The notes under the pieces are model-generated. The model made no database searches. It was not told where the DNA came from and saw nothing but the letters and a program-made list of their open reading frames with translations. Shown piece after piece: positions 39,424-49,572 of a stretch of 64,000 bases of DNA. Every line of letters begins with the position of its first letter. The first letter of the stretch is position 1. A program made the translations under genes and the position numbers. The stretch comes from Klebsiella aerogenes KCTC 2190 (lineage in GTDB: Bacteria > Pseudomonadota > Gammaproteobacteria > Enterobacterales > Enterobacteriaceae), in the NCBI RefSeq assembly GCF_000215745.1, contig NC_015663.1:1612001-1676000 (forward strand), in the 5' to 3' direction.

Positions 39424-41976
39424 TTGTACCTCTATATTGAGACACTGAAACAGAGACTGGATGCCATCAACCAACTGCGCGTGGATCGCGCGCTTGCTGC
39501 CATGGGACCCGCTTTCCAGCAGGTTTACAGTCTTCTGCCGACATTACTACATTATCATCACCCGCTGATGCCGGGTTACCTTGACGGTAACGTTCCCCGC
39601 GGCATTTGCCTCTACACGCCTGATGAAACCCAACGCCACTATCTTGACGAACTCGAACTGCATCGCGGCCTGCTAACGCAGGAGCCGCCGAAAGGCGAAC
39701 TGCCGATTACCGGCGTCTATTCGATGGGCAGTACCTCTTCCGTCGGGCAAAGCTGCTCTTCCGATCTGGATATCTGGGTATGCCATCAGGCCTGGCTGGA
39801 TAACGAAGAACGCCAACTGCTGCAGCGTAAATGCAGCCTGCTTGAAAGCTGGGCGGCGTCGCTCGGCGTCGAGGTCAGTTTCTTCCTGATTGACGAAAAC
39901 CGTTTCCGCCATAACGAAAGCGGCAGCCTCGGCGGCGAAGACTGTGGTTCGACCCAGCATATTTTGTTGCTCGATGAATTTTACCGCACCGCCGTGCGTC
40001 TTGCCGGGAAACGTATTCTGTGGAATATGGTGCCGGGCGATGAAGAAGACCATTACGATGATTACGTGATGGGACTGTATGCCCAGGGCGTGCTGACGCC
40101 AAACGAATGGCTCGATCTCGGTGGCCTCAGTTCGCTGTCGGCGGAAGAGTACTTCGGCGCCAGCCTGTGGCAGCTGTATAAGAGCATAGACTCCCCGTAT
40201 AAAGCGGTGCTGAAAACGCTGCTGCTGGAAGCCTACTCGTGGGAATACCCCAACAACCGCCTGTTGGCGAAAGATATTAAACAGCGCCTGCACGATGGCG
40301 AGATTGTCTCATTCGGTCTCGACCCCTACTGCATGATGCTGGAGCGCGTAACCGCCTATCTGCAGGCTATCGAAGATGACACCCGTCTCGATCTGGTACG
40401 CCGCTGCTTCTATCTGAAAGTCTGTGAAAAACTCAGCCGCGAGCGCGCCTGTGTGGGCTGGCGTCGTGAAGTCGTCAGCCAGCTGGTGAAAGAGTGGGGC
40501 TGGGATGAAAAGCGTCTGATGATGCTCGATAACCGCGCTAACTGGAAAATCGATGAAGTGCGCAAAGCGCACAACGAACTGCTCGACGCGATGATGCAGA
40601 GCTATCGTAATCTGATCCGCTTCGCGCGTCGCAATAACCTCAGCGTCTCCGCCAGCCCGCAGGATATCGGCGTGCTGACGCGTAAGCTGTATGCGGCCTT
40701 TGAAGCCTTGCCGGGCAAGGTTACCCTGGTAAACCCGCAAATTTCACCGGACCTGTCGGAACCGAATCTGACCTTTATCCACGTGCCGCCGGGCCGCGCC
40801 AACCGTACCGGTTGGTATCTGTATAATCGCGCGCCGGATATGGAATCGATCATCAGCCATCAGCCGCTGGAATATAACCGTTACCTTAATAAGCTGGTGG
40901 CCTGGGCCTGGTTTAACGGCCTGCTGACCTCACGCACCCGTCTGTTTATTAAGGGCAACGGTATCGTCGATTTGCCGAAGCTGCAGGAGATGGTGGCCGA
41001 CGTGTCGCACCACTTCCCGCTGCGCCTGCCGGCGCCGACGCCAAAAGCGCTGTACAGCCCGTGCGAAATTCGCCACCTGGCGATTATCGTCAACCTCGAA
41101 TATGACCCGACGGCGGCATTCCGTAATCAGGTGGTGCATTTCGACTTCCGTAAGCTCGACGTTTTCAGCTTCGGCGAAGAGCAAAAATGCCTGATTGGCA
41201 GCGTCGACCTGCTGTATCGCAACTCGTGGAACGAAGTGCGCACGCTGCACTTTAACGGCGAGCAGGCGATGATCGAAGCGCTGAAAACTATTCTCGGCAA
41301 AATGCATCAGGACGCCGCGCCGCCGGATAGCGTGGAGGTGTTCTGCTATAGCCAGCACCTGCGCGGCCTTATCCGCACCCGCGTGCAGCAGATGGTCTCC
41401 GAGTGCATCGAACTGCGTCTCTCCAGTACCCGTCAGGATACCGGGCGCTTCAAAGCGCTGCGCGTCTCCGGCCAGACCTGGGGCCTGTTCTTCGAGCGCC
41501 TGAACGTTTCGGTGCAGAAGCTGGAAAACGCCATTGAGTTCTACGGCGCTATCTCGCACAACAAGCTCCACGGCCTGTCGGTACAGGTAGAAACCAATCA
41601 CGTTAAGCTGCCGGCGGTGGTGGATGGTTTCGCCAGCGAAGGGATAATTCAATTCTTCTTTGAAGATGCGGATAACAATGACAGCGGCTTTAACATCTAC
41701 ATTCTCGATGAAAGCAACCGCGCAGAGGTCTATCACCACTGCGAAGGCAGCAAAGAAGAGCTGGTCCGCGACGTCAGCCGCTTCTACTCATCATCGCACG
41801 ATCGCTTCACCTACGGCTCCAGCTTCATTAACTTCAACCTGCCGCAGTTCTATCAGATAGTCGAAGTTGACGGACGCACGCAGGTGATCCCGTTCCGCAG
41901 TCAGGCGATTGCCGCCGCGGTGCCGCCGGGCCAGGAAGCGGTCGCCTCACCGGTGCTGCAGCAGCGCTACTCGTAG
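39424..41976 (+). CDS. cyaA: Class I adenylate cyclase
   Basis: 850 residues from a TTG at 39424 (encoding the start of [17 protein letters not shown]). E. coli cyaA is known to use TTG, which limits translation, and the frame upstream has no conserved sequence. The N-terminal catalytic half includes [19 protein letters not shown], a nucleotidyltransferase-type GS...DxD motif near 113-122. The C-terminal half is the glucose-responsive regulatory region controlled by phosphorylated EIIA-Glc. It is slightly longer than E. coli (848), with an altered tail. Confidence 0.97.
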   Translation: MYLYIETLKQRLDAINQLRVDRALAAMGPAFQQVYSLLPTLLHYHHPLMPGYLDGNVPRGICLYTPDETQRHYLDELELHRGLLTQEPPKGELPITGVYSMGSTSSVGQSCSSDLDIWVCHQAWLDNEERQLLQRKCSLLESWAASLGVEVSFFLIDENRFRHNESGSLGGEDCGSTQHILLLDEFYRTAVRLAGKRILWNMVPGDEEDHYDDYVMGLYAQGVLTPNEWLDLGGLSSLSAEEYFGASLWQLYKSIDSPYKAVLKTLLLEAYSWEYPNNRLLAKDIKQRLHDGEIVSFGLDPYCMMLERVTAYLQAIEDDTRLDLVRRCFYLKVCEKLSRERACVGWRREVVSQLVKEWGWDEKRLMMLDNRANWKIDEVRKAHNELLDAMMQSYRNLIRFARRNNLSVSASPQDIGVLTRKLYAAFEALPGKVTLVNPQISPDLSEPNLTFIHVPPGRANRTGWYLYNRAPDMESIISHQPLEYNRYLNKLVAWAWFNGLLTSRTRLFIKGNGIVDLPKLQEMVADVSHHFPLRLPAPTPKALYSPCEIRHLAIIVNLEYDPTAAFRNQVVHFDFRKLDVFSFGEEQKCLIGSVDLLYRNSWNEVRTLHFNGEQAMIEALKTILGKMHQDAAPPDSVEVFCYSQHLRGLIRTRVQQMVSECIELRLSSTRQDTGRFKALRVSGQTWGLFFERLNVSVQKLENAIEFYGAISHNKLHGLSVQVETNHVKLPAVVDGFASEGIIQFFFEDADNNDSGFNIYILDESNRAEVYHHCEGSKEELVRDVSRFYSSSHDRFTYGSSFINFNLPQFYQIVEVDGRTQVIPFRSQAIAAAVPPGQEAVASPVLQQRYS

Positions 41977-41980
41977 ATTT

Positions 41981-42100
41981 GGCCCGGATAAGGCGCGATG
42001 CGCTATCCGGAGATATTCCCTGCTGGCGCTGCGCTTAGCAGGGCTACGGTTGTATGTCGTCGGGTAGCCCGGATAAGGCGCGATGCGCCGCCATCCGGGA
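41981..42100. repeat. BIME: three REP units between cyaA and cyaY
   Basis: Palindromic units lie at about 41981-42012 (GCCCGGATAAGGCGCGATGC...), 42018-42048 (CCCTGCTGGCGCTGCGCTTAGCAGGG) and 42063-42100 (TAGCCCGGATAAGGCGCGATGCGCC...). The outer two share a head sequence and the middle differs, as in bacterial interspersed mosaic elements. They fill the gap between convergent genes. Confidence 0.8.
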
Positions 42101-42109
42101 AAGACCTCA

Positions 42110-42430
42110 TTAACGGAAGCTCACCGTCTCGCCGGCCTGATTGCTCGCCGCCTGCTCCAGCAGATCCCAGAAGCGTTCGCCGCTGCGATCGCAGATCCAC
42201 TCGTCGCCTTGCAGATCGAAGTGATAGCCGCCTTGCTTGGTCGCCAGCCAGACCTGATGCAGCGGTTCCTGACGGTTAATAATGATCTTACTGCCATTTT
42301 CGAAGCTGATGGTCAGCACGCCGCCGTTGATTTCGCAGTCGATATCGCTGTCGCCGTCCCAATCGTCCAGACGTTCTTCGATGGTCATCCACAGGCTATC
42401 GGCCAGGCGATGGAATTCACTGTCGTTCAT
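42110..42430 (-). CDS. cyaY: CyaY, bacterial frataxin
   Basis: 106 residues from the ATG at 42430 ([20 protein letters not shown]), the E. coli length; upstream in-frame codons are dropped. The acidic first helix ([16 protein letters not shown]) binds iron, and the beta-sheet [16 protein letters not shown] segment (here [14 protein letters not shown]) is conserved. It modulates IscS-driven Fe-S cluster assembly. It is convergent with cyaA. Confidence 0.97.
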   Translation of the reverse strand: MNDSEFHRLADSLWMTIEERLDDWDGDSDIDCEINGGVLTISFENGSKIIINRQEPLHQVWLATKQGGYHFDLQGDEWICDRSGERFWDLLEQAASNQAGETVSFR

Positions 42431-42569
42431 GGTTCTATCCTGCTTTTTTGAAGATGGCCGCAGTATAGCGCGAAACAAAAGCGCGTGCAGTCAGATGCTA
42501 AACGCTTGCTTTTACGTCTTCTCCTGCGATGATAGAAAGCAGTAACGAATGAATCATGGGCAACTATCA

Positions 42570-42773
42570 ATGAAAAACGTTTTACCCACGCTTGCCGTTC
42601 TGTTTGCAATCTTCAGCCTGACCGGCTGCGGTTTGAAAGGGCCGCTGTATTTCCCGCCGGCAGACAAAACCGCGCCGCCGCCGACCAGGCCGGTTAACCC
42701 AGGCATTCAGAGCGCGACGCCGGATCGTAACGATCGCGGCGATAATGGCGGTCCGACCCAGGTTAACTATTAA
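42570..42773 (+). CDS. lptM: LptM (YifL), small outer-membrane lipoprotein
   Basis: 67 residues from the ATG at 42570; an in-frame ATG seven codons upstream is disfavoured by the signal peptide. Signal peptide MKNVLPTLAVLFAIFSLTG is followed by the lipobox LTGC, with acylated C20. Next comes GLKGPLYFPPADK, the conserved segment. YifL was renamed LptM for promoting disulfide maturation of the LPS translocon LptD. The Pro-rich tail is variable. It precedes dapF. Confidence 0.92.
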   Translation: MKNVLPTLAVLFAIFSLTGCGLKGPLYFPPADKTAPPPTRPVNPGIQSATPDRNDRGDNGGPTQVNY

Positions 42774-42808
42774 CGATAACGTTCTGTTCCGCGCAATTGG
42801 AGTAGATA

Positions 42809-43633
42809 ATGCAGTTCTCTAAAATGCATGGCCTCGGCAACGACTTCATGGTTGTTGATGCGGTAACGCAGAATGTTTTCTTCTCACCGGAGCTGATTCG
42901 CCGCCTTGCGGATCGGCATCTTGGCGTCGGCTTCGACCAGCTGCTGGTTGTCGAGCCGCCGTACGATCCCGATCTGGACTTCCACTACCGTATCTTCAAT
43001 GCTGACGGTAGCGAAGTCTCGCAGTGCGGCAACGGCGCGCGCTGCTTCGCCCGCTTTGTCCGTTTAAAAGGCCTGACCAATAAACGTGATATCCGTGTGA
43101 GCACCGCCAATGGGCGTATGGTATTAAGCGTAACGGAAGATGATCTGGTGCGCGTTAACATGGGCGAGCCGAATTTCGAGCCGTCTCAGGTCCCATTCCG
43201 CGCCAACAAAGCGGAAAAGACCTATATTATGCGCGCGGCTGAACAGACAGTATTGTGCGGCGTCGTCTCAATGGGCAACCCGCACTGCGTGATTCAGGTC
43301 GATAACGTGGACACCGCCGCGGTTGAAACCCTCGGTCCGGTGATGGAAAGCCACGAACGTTTTCCGGAACGCGCCAATATCGGCTTTATGCAGGTAGTGG
43401 AACGCTCTCATATTCGTCTGCGCGTCTATGAACGCGGCGCAGGTGAAACGCAGGCCTGCGGCAGCGGCGCCTGTGCGGCGGTGGCGGTCGGTATCCAACA
43501 GGGATTACTCGCCGAAGAGGTACGCGTGGAATTGCCAGGCGGGCGTCTCGACATCGCCTGGAAAGGTCCGGGTCAACCGTTGTATATGACTGGCCCGGCG
43601 GCACACGTCTACGACGGATTTATTCATCTATGA
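42809..43633 (+). CDS. dapF: Diaminopimelate epimerase
   Basis: 274 residues ([19 protein letters not shown]). It interconverts LL- and meso-diaminopimelate for lysine and peptidoglycan. The two catalytic cysteines are in [12 protein letters not shown] (near 73) and [12 protein letters not shown] (near 217). It is the first gene of a tightly overlapping dapF-yigA-xerC-yigB-uvrD run. Confidence 0.98.
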   Translation: MQFSKMHGLGNDFMVVDAVTQNVFFSPELIRRLADRHLGVGFDQLLVVEPPYDPDLDFHYRIFNADGSEVSQCGNGARCFARFVRLKGLTNKRDIRVSTANGRMVLSVTEDDLVRVNMGEPNFEPSQVPFRANKAEKTYIMRAAEQTVLCGVVSMGNPHCVIQVDNVDTAAVETLGPVMESHERFPERANIGFMQVVERSHIRLRVYERGAGETQACGSGACAAVAVGIQQGLLAEEVRVELPGGRLDIAWKGPGQPLYMTGPAAHVYDGFIHL

Positions 43634-44337
43634 AACAGATCGGGGAAGAACAGCAGGAACTCGCCACAGCGCTCGACGACAGCGCGGTAGTAGATTATCT
43701 GCTGCAAAATCCTGAGTTCTTTATTCGTAATGCAGCGCAGGTAGAGCATATCCGCGTCCCGCATCCGGTGCGCGGCACCATCTCGCTGGTCGAGTGGCAT
43801 ATGCTGCGGGCGCGTAACCATATCAACGTGCTGGAAGAAAATATGACGCTGCTGATGGAACAGGCGACGGCCAATCAAAGCCTGTTTCAGCGCCTGTTCC
43901 ATCTCCAGACGCGCCTGGCGTCCGCCGATAGCCTGGATGAAATGCTCAACCGCTTTCATCGTTGGGCGCGCGAGCTGGGTCTGGCGGGCGCGACGGTGCG
44001 CCTGTTTCCGGACAGCTGGCATCTCGGCGCGCCGTCTAAATTCACCCATCTGGCGTTGAGCCGGCAGGCGTTCGAACCCATTCGTATCCAACGGTTGGGC
44101 CAGGCACGTCACTATCTTGGTCCGCTGAACGGGCCAGAGCTGTTGGTGGTGCTGCCGGATGCGAAAGCTATCGGCTCGGTGGCGATGTCGCTACTGGGCG
44201 ATGACGACGCGCCGGGGGTGATGTTCTTCAGCAGCCGTGATCCACAACATTATCAGCAAGGTCAGGGGACGCAGTTACTGCAGGAGATTGCGCGCATGCT
44301 GCCCGGCCTGCTGGAGCGCTGGATTGAACGCGCATGA
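43630..44337 (+). CDS. yigA: DUF484 protein YigA
   Basis: 235 residues ([20 protein letters not shown]). It is a GAF-like DUF484 protein with a helical N-terminus, including the conserved YLLQNPEFF near 20-28. No biochemical function is established. It overlaps dapF and xerC through ATGA junctions and so is always co-expressed with the recombinase. Confidence 0.94.
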   Translation: MKQIGEEQQELATALDDSAVVDYLLQNPEFFIRNAAQVEHIRVPHPVRGTISLVEWHMLRARNHINVLEENMTLLMEQATANQSLFQRLFHLQTRLASADSLDEMLNRFHRWARELGLAGATVRLFPDSWHLGAPSKFTHLALSRQAFEPIRIQRLGQARHYLGPLNGPELLVVLPDAKAIGSVAMSLLGDDDAPGVMFFSSRDPQHYQQGQGTQLLQEIARMLPGLLERWIERA

Positions 44338-45236
44338 CCGACTCCCCGCTATTCGCCTGCGTCGACCGCTTCCTGCGCTATCTCGGCGTAGAGCGCCAGC
44401 TTAGCCCGATTACGCTCACGAATTACCAGCGTCAGCTGGAAGCGCTGATCGCGCTGGCGGATGATGCTGGCTTAAAAAGCTGGCAGCAGTGCGACGCCGC
44501 TCAGGTACGTAGCTTTGCCGTGCGCAGCCGCCGCGCGGGCTTAGGCCCGGCGAGCCTGGCGCTGCGGCTTTCCGCCTTGCGCAGTTTCTTCGACTGGATG
44601 GTCAGCCAGGGCGAGTTAGCGGCTAACCCGGCGAAGGGGATTGCGGCGCCAAAAATTCCCCGCCACTTACCGAAAAATATCGACGTTGATGATGTGAATC
44701 GGCTTCTGGATATCGACCTTAACGACCCGCTCGCGGTGCGCGACCGGGCGATGCTGGAAGTGATGTACGGCGCGGGGCTGCGTCTTTCTGAGTTAGTTAA
44801 CCTTGATATTCAGCACCTTGATCTTGAGTCAGGGGAAGTGTGGGTGATGGGTAAAGGCAGCAAAGAGCGCCGCCTGCCAATTGGACGCAACGCGGTGGCG
44901 TGGATCGAACATTGGCTGGATTTGCGCGGCCTGTTCGGCGGTGATGACGACGCGCTGTTTTTGTCGAAGCTGGGTAAGCGAATTTCAGCGCGCAACGTGC
45001 AGAAGCGGTTTGCCGAATGGGGGATCAAGCAGGGGCTCAATAGCCACGTGCATCCGCATAAGCTGCGGCACTCCTTCGCGACGCATATGCTGGAGTCGAG
45101 CGGCGATCTGCGCGGCGTGCAGGAGCTGCTGGGGCATGCCAATCTCTCCACCACCCAAATCTATACCCATCTCGATTTTCAACACCTTGCCTCGGTGTAC
45201 GATGCCGCGCATCCGCGCGCTAAACGGGGGAAATAA
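44334..45236 (+). CDS. xerC: Tyrosine recombinase XerC
   Basis: 300 residues. All catalytic residues are visible: R150 (YGAGLRLSE), K174 (MGKGSKERR), H242 and R245 (HPHKLRHSF), H268 (LGHANLST) and nucleophile Y277 (IYTHLDF). The N-terminal SAM-like core-binding domain covers about 1-105. With XerD it resolves chromosome dimers at dif under FtsK control. No dif site was recognised in this window. Confidence 0.98.
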   Translation: MTDSPLFACVDRFLRYLGVERQLSPITLTNYQRQLEALIALADDAGLKSWQQCDAAQVRSFAVRSRRAGLGPASLALRLSALRSFFDWMVSQGELAANPAKGIAAPKIPRHLPKNIDVDDVNRLLDIDLNDPLAVRDRAMLEVMYGAGLRLSELVNLDIQHLDLESGEVWVMGKGSKERRLPIGRNAVAWIEHWLDLRGLFGGDDDALFLSKLGKRISARNVQKRFAEWGIKQGLNSHVHPHKLRHSFATHMLESSGDLRGVQELLGHANLSTTQIYTHLDFQHLASVYDAAHPRAKRGK

Positions 45237-45952
45237 TGCGTTTTTACCGACCTCTGGGCCCGATCTCCGCGCTGACGTTCGACCTGGATGACACCCTTTA
45301 TGATAACCGCCCGGTGATTGACCGGACGATGCAGGAATCGCTGACGTTTGTGCGCAATTACCATCCGGCGCTGAGCCAGTTTGATGCCCATGCGCTTAAT
45401 CAACTGCGACAAACGCTATTGTCCTCAGAACCTGAGATTTATCACGATGTCACCGTCTGGCGCCACCGCGCGCTGGAGTTAGGGATGCGTAATGCCGGAC
45501 TCTCCGCCGCCGAGGCGAAAGCCGGCGCCGATGCGGCGATGGAAAACTTCGCCCACTGGCGCAGTCGCGTCGACGTGCCGCAGGAGACGCACGATACGCT
45601 GGCGAAGCTGGCGCAGAAATGGCCGCTGGTAGCTATCACCAACGGTAACGCCCAGCCAGAACTGTTCGGGCTGAATGACTATTTCCGTTTCGTGCTGCGC
45701 GCGGGTCCGGATGGTCGCTCCAAGCCGTTTGCCGATATGTACCATCTGGCGGCGGAGCGCCTGGATTTACCCCTCGGGCAGATTCTGCACGTCGGCGATG
45801 ATCTGACCACCGACGTGGCTGGCGCTATTCGCTGTGGAATGCAGGCCTGCTGGATCAAGCCGCAGGACGCGTCGTTGATGAAAACCGCCGATAGCCGCCT
45901 GCTGCCGCATATTGAAATTTCACGGTTGGCATCTCTGACCTCGCTGATATAA
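45236..45952 (+). CDS. yigB: HAD phosphatase YigB (riboflavin pathway)
   Basis: 238 residues. HAD motif I is [10 protein letters not shown] near 16-25, motif II is ITNGN near 133, and motif IV is [13 protein letters not shown] near 183. E. coli YigB dephosphorylates 5-amino-6-(5-phosphoribitylamino)uracil in riboflavin synthesis and acts on FMN. The start shares bases with the xerC stop (TAATG). Confidence 0.95.
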   Translation: MRFYRPLGPISALTFDLDDTLYDNRPVIDRTMQESLTFVRNYHPALSQFDAHALNQLRQTLLSSEPEIYHDVTVWRHRALELGMRNAGLSAAEAKAGADAAMENFAHWRSRVDVPQETHDTLAKLAQKWPLVAITNGNAQPELFGLNDYFRFVLRAGPDGRSKPFADMYHLAAERLDLPLGQILHVGDDLTTDVAGAIRCGMQACWIKPQDASLMKTADSRLLPHIEISRLASLTSLI

Positions 45953-45964
45953 TCACCAGTAACT

Positions 45965-45980
45965 CTGTATATATTAACAG
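45965..45980. promoter_or_regulatory. LexA (SOS) box of uvrD
   Basis: CTGTATATATTAACAG fits CTGT-N8-ACAG exactly. It lies 36 bases before the uvrD start, in the yigB-uvrD gap. uvrD is a known SOS gene, giving it damage-inducible expression in addition to read-through from dapF. Confidence 0.92.
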
Positions 45981-46003
45981 GGGTTCGTGGAACCCCTTCT
46001 CTT
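45980..46003 (+). terminator. uvrD leader attenuator-like hairpin
   Basis: GGGGTTC-GTG-GAACCCC is followed by TTCTCTT, a compact 7-bp stem with a pyrimidine-rich tail directly downstream of the SOS box. An attenuator in the uvrD leader has been described in E. coli. The imperfect T-run predicts partial termination. Confidence 0.65.
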
Positions 46004-46015
46004 CCGGCGGTGCCA

Positions 46016-48178
46016 ATGGACGTTTCTTACCTGCTCGACAGCCTTAATGACAAACAGCGTGAAGCCGTAGCGGCCTCGCGCACCAATATGCTGGTTCTGG
46101 CAGGGGCGGGCAGTGGTAAGACGCGCGTACTGGTGCACCGTATCGCCTGGCTGCTGAGCGTGGAGAACTGCTCGCCGTATTCCATTATGGCGGTGACCTT
46201 TACCAACAAAGCGGCGGCGGAGATGCGCCACCGTATCGGCCAACTGATGGGCACCACCCAGGGCGGTATGTGGGTCGGCACCTTCCATGGCCTGGCCCAT
46301 CGCCTGCTACGCGCCCATCATCTGGATGCCAACCTGCCGCAGGATTTCCAAATCCTCGATAGCGAAGACCAGCTGCGCCTGCTGAAGCGCCTGATTAAGG
46401 CGATGAACCTGGATGAGAAGCAATGGCCGCCGCGTCAGGCGATGTGGTACATCAACAGCCAAAAAGATGAAGGGCTGCGCCCGCACCATATTCAGAGCTA
46501 CGGCAACCCGTTCGAACAGACCTGGCAGAAGGTGTATCAGGCCTATCAGGAAGCCTGCGATCGCGCCGGGCTGGTGGACTTCGCCGAGCTGCTGCTGCGC
46601 GCGCACGAGCTGTGGCTGAACAAACCGCACATCCTGCAGCACTACCGCGAGCGCTTCACCAATATTCTCGTCGACGAATTCCAGGACACCAATAACATTC
46701 AATATGCCTGGATCCGCCTGCTGGCGGGCGATACCGGCAAAGTGATGATTGTCGGCGATGATGACCAGTCGATTTACGGCTGGCGCGGCGCGCAGGTTGA
46801 AAACATTCAGCGCTTCCTGAATGACTTCCCGGGGGCGGAAACTATTCGTCTGGAGCAGAACTATCGTTCGACCAGCAATATTCTCAGCGCCGCCAACGCC
46901 CTGATTGAAAACAACAACGGGCGGTTGGGCAAAAAACTGTGGACCGACGGCGCCGACGGCGAGCCCATTTCGCTGTACTGCGCCTTCAACGATCTCGATG
47001 AAGCGCGTTTCGTGGTTAACCGAATTAAAACCTGGCAGGAGAACGGCGGAGCGCTGGAGCAGTGCGCCATTCTCTATCGTAGCAACGCCCAGTCGCGCGT
47101 GCTGGAAGAGGCGCTGCTACAGGCCAGCATGCCTTACCGTATCTACGGCGGCATGCGCTTCTTCGAACGTCAGGAAATCAAAGATGCGCTCTCTTATCTG
47201 CGCCTGATTGCCAACCGCAACGATGACGCGGCGTTTGAGCGCGTGGTCAATACGCCTACCCGCGGCATCGGCGATCGTACCCTGGATGTGGTGCGCCAGA
47301 CCTCGCGCGATCGTCAGCTGACGCTGTGGCAGGCCTGCCGCGAGCTACTGAAAGAGAAAGCGCTGGCTGGCCGCGCTGCCAGCGCTCTGCAGCGCTTTAT
47401 GGAGCTTATCGACGCGCTGGCGCAGGAAACCGCCGATATGCCGCTGCATGTCCAGACTGACCGGGTCATTAAAGATTCCGGCCTGCGTATGATGTACGAG
47501 CAGGAAAAAGGCGAGAAGGGCCAGACCCGCATCGAAAACTTAGAGGAACTGGTGACGGCGACGCGCCAGTTCAGCTACAACGAAGAAGATGAAGATCTGA
47601 TGCCGCTACAGGCGTTCCTCTCCCACGCCGCGCTGGAAGCCGGCGAAGGGCAGGCGGATACCTGGCAGGATGCGGTACAGCTGATGACTCTGCACTCGGC
47701 AAAAGGGCTGGAGTTCCCGCAGGTGTTTATCGTCGGCGTTGAAGAGGGGATGTTCCCGAGCCAGATGGCGCTTGATGAGGGCGGTCGTCTGGAGGAAGAG
47801 CGTCGTCTGGCCTACGTCGGCGTGACGCGCGCGATGCAGAAACTGACGCTGACCTACGCCGAAACCCGTCGTTTGTACGGCAAAGAGGTTTACCATCGCC
47901 CATCGCGCTTTATCGGCGAGCTGCCGGAAGAGTGCGTGGAAGAGGTGCGGCTGCGGGCTACGGTGAGCCGCCCGGTTAACCATCAGCGCCTCGGTACTCC
48001 GGTGGCGGAGAACGATACCGGCTATAAGCTGGGCCAGCGGGTCCGGCATCCGAAGTTCGGCGAAGGCACCATCGTAAACCTTGAGGGCAGCGGTGAACAT
48101 AGCCGGCTGCAGGTGGCATTCCAGGGGCAGGGAATTAAATGGCTGGTCGCCGCCTATGCCCGGCTGGAAACGGTGTAA
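46016..48178 (+). CDS. uvrD: DNA helicase II UvrD
   Basis: 720 residues from the ATG at 46016 (MDVSYLLDSLNDKQREAVA), the E. coli length; a GTG two codons upstream is in frame. It is an SF1A 3'-5' helicase: Walker [10 protein letters not shown] near 29-37, DEFQDTN near 220, DDQSIYGWRGAQ near 248. It acts in nucleotide-excision and mismatch repair and removes RecA filaments. The C-terminal Tudor-like segment (KLGQRVRHPKFGEGTI) is complete. Confidence 0.98.
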   Translation: MDVSYLLDSLNDKQREAVAASRTNMLVLAGAGSGKTRVLVHRIAWLLSVENCSPYSIMAVTFTNKAAAEMRHRIGQLMGTTQGGMWVGTFHGLAHRLLRAHHLDANLPQDFQILDSEDQLRLLKRLIKAMNLDEKQWPPRQAMWYINSQKDEGLRPHHIQSYGNPFEQTWQKVYQAYQEACDRAGLVDFAELLLRAHELWLNKPHILQHYRERFTNILVDEFQDTNNIQYAWIRLLAGDTGKVMIVGDDDQSIYGWRGAQVENIQRFLNDFPGAETIRLEQNYRSTSNILSAANALIENNNGRLGKKLWTDGADGEPISLYCAFNDLDEARFVVNRIKTWQENGGALEQCAILYRSNAQSRVLEEALLQASMPYRIYGGMRFFERQEIKDALSYLRLIANRNDDAAFERVVNTPTRGIGDRTLDVVRQTSRDRQLTLWQACRELLKEKALAGRAASALQRFMELIDALAQETADMPLHVQTDRVIKDSGLRMMYEQEKGEKGQTRIENLEELVTATRQFSYNEEDEDLMPLQAFLSHAALEAGEGQADTWQDAVQLMTLHSAKGLEFPQVFIVGVEEGMFPSQMALDEGGRLEEERRLAYVGVTRAMQKLTLTYAETRRLYGKEVYHRPSRFIGELPEECVEEVRLRATVSRPVNHQRLGTPVAENDTGYKLGQRVRHPKFGEGTIVNLEGSGEHSRLQVAFQGQGIKWLVAAYARLETV

Positions 48179-48265
48179 CTTTAAGAAAAATATAATTTTT
48201 TTGTAATAATCTGCTAGCCTTATATGCTAAAGGGCAGGATTTGCTCTTTAGCGTTCCCTTGCGTG

Positions 48266-48294
48266 TTGACGCCGTTTTTGCGCTGGCGTAACAT
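48266..48294 (+). promoter_or_regulatory. Probable corA promoter
   Basis: TTGACG at 48266-48271, a 17-base spacer, and TAACAT at 48289-48294. It would give a leader of about 230 bases before corA. Confidence 0.65.
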
Positions 48295-48533
48295 GCGCGC
48301 ACGATTACGCTAAGAGGACATTCGCCTTGGACACACCCAGTAGATGCTGGCTCAATTTCCTGTCATTCAGGAACAACTCCTAAGGCTATCCCCTTATGCC
48401 GATAGCCTTAGCGGTTGTCGGCGACCCGTCCTATTCCCGTCGCTCTGAGTCAGGCTTAATGGTCTGAAACCCAAATAGTTTCTGTGTGCCCATCGAACTG
48501 TCCGATAAATTTTTTGTATTGGGAGTCCCGGTC
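48295..48533 (+). promoter_or_regulatory. corA mRNA leader with stem-loop and short ORFs
   Basis: The leader contains a perfect 10-bp stem, TAAGGCTATC (48381-48390) with GATAGCCTTA (48401-48410). Its loop holds the ATG of a 23-codon frame (48396-48467, MPIALAVVGDPSYSRR...). A second overlapping frame of 34 codons runs 48344-48448. Salmonella corA is known to have a leader with a short ORF (corL) and Rho-dependent control. Which frame here corresponds to corL, if either, I cannot say. Confidence 0.55.
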
Positions 48534-49484
48534 ATGCTGAGCGCATTTCAACTGGAAAATAATCGTTTAACGCGCCTTGAGGCCGATGAGATCAAGCATC
48601 TTGCCAGCTCGGTGTGGGTCGATCTGGTCGAGCCAGACGATGACGAACGTAGCCGTGTGCAAACGGAGTTAGGCCAGAACCTGGCGACGCGCCCGGAACT
48701 GGAAGACATCGAAGCGTCAGCGCGTTTCTTTGAAGACGAAGATGGTTTACACATCCACTCCTTTTTCTTTTTCGAAGATGCCGACGATCACGCCGGTAAC
48801 TCAACCGTGGCGTTTACCATCCGCGAAGGCCGCCTGTTTACATTGCGCGAGCGTGAACTACCCGCTTTTCGCCTGTACCGCATGCGCGTGCGTAACCAGA
48901 CGCTGGTCGACGGCAACGCCTATGAGCTGCTGTTAGATCTGTTCGAGACCAAAATCGAACAGCTGGCGGATGAGATAGAAAACATCTACAGCGACCTGGA
49001 AAAGCTGAGCCGCGTGATTATGGAAGGCCACCAGGGCGACGAGTACGACGAAGCGCTGTCGACGCTGGCGGAACTGGAAGATATCGGCTGGAAGGTTCGC
49101 CTCTGTCTGATGGATACCCAGCGCGCGCTAAACTTCCTCGTGCGCAAGGCGCGCCTGCCGGCAGGCCAGCTGGAACAGGCGCGAGAGATCCTGCGAGATA
49201 TCGAATCCCTGCTGCCGCACAACGAATCGCTGTTCCAGAAGGTGAACTTCCTGATGCAGGCGGCGATGGGCTTTATCAACATCGAGCAGAACCGCATTAT
49301 CAAGATCTTCTCGGTGGTTTCGGTTGTGTTCCTGCCGCCGACGCTGGTGGCGTCCAGCTATGGGATGAACTTTGAGTTTATGCCGGAACTACACTGGAGC
49401 TTTGGTTATCCGGGAGCCATCGTGTTTATGATGTTGGCAGGCCTGGCGCCGTATCTCTACTTCAAGCGTAAAAACTGGCTGTAG
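48534..49484 (+). CDS. corA: Magnesium/cobalt transporter CorA
   Basis: 316 residues from the ATG at 48534 ([19 protein letters not shown]), the E. coli length; earlier in-frame codons belong to the leader. A large acidic cytoplasmic domain is followed by two C-terminal membrane helices. The family-defining pore signature is [11 protein letters not shown] near 281-291, with the basic tail FKRKNWL. It forms a pentameric Mg2+ channel. Confidence 0.98.
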   Translation: MLSAFQLENNRLTRLEADEIKHLASSVWVDLVEPDDDERSRVQTELGQNLATRPELEDIEASARFFEDEDGLHIHSFFFFEDADDHAGNSTVAFTIREGRLFTLRERELPAFRLYRMRVRNQTLVDGNAYELLLDLFETKIEQLADEIENIYSDLEKLSRVIMEGHQGDEYDEALSTLAELEDIGWKVRLCLMDTQRALNFLVRKARLPAGQLEQAREILRDIESLLPHNESLFQKVNFLMQAAMGFINIEQNRIIKIFSVVSVVFLPPTLVASSYGMNFEFMPELHWSFGYPGAIVFMMLAGLAPYLYFKRKNWL

Positions 49485-49490
49485 TTGTTG

Positions 49491-49565
49491 TGCCGGATGC
49501 GCTTCGCTTATCCGGGCCTACGTGTTGTGCTTTTGTAGGCCGGATAAGGCGTAGCCGACATCGGG
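49491..49565. repeat. REP pair (BIME) between corA and rarD
   Basis: One unit, GCCGGATGCGCTTCGCTTATCCGGGCCTAC-like (49491-49521), and a second in opposite orientation, GTAGGCCGGATAAGGCGTAGCC (from 49535). It occupies the gap between convergent genes, where E. coli has yigF and yigG. Confidence 0.8.
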
Positions 49566-49572
49566 TAATATC

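Noticed and set aside
40930-41739. A 269-codon minus-strand frame inside cyaA
   Set aside because: Lies entirely within a conserved cyaA region; no recognisable protein.
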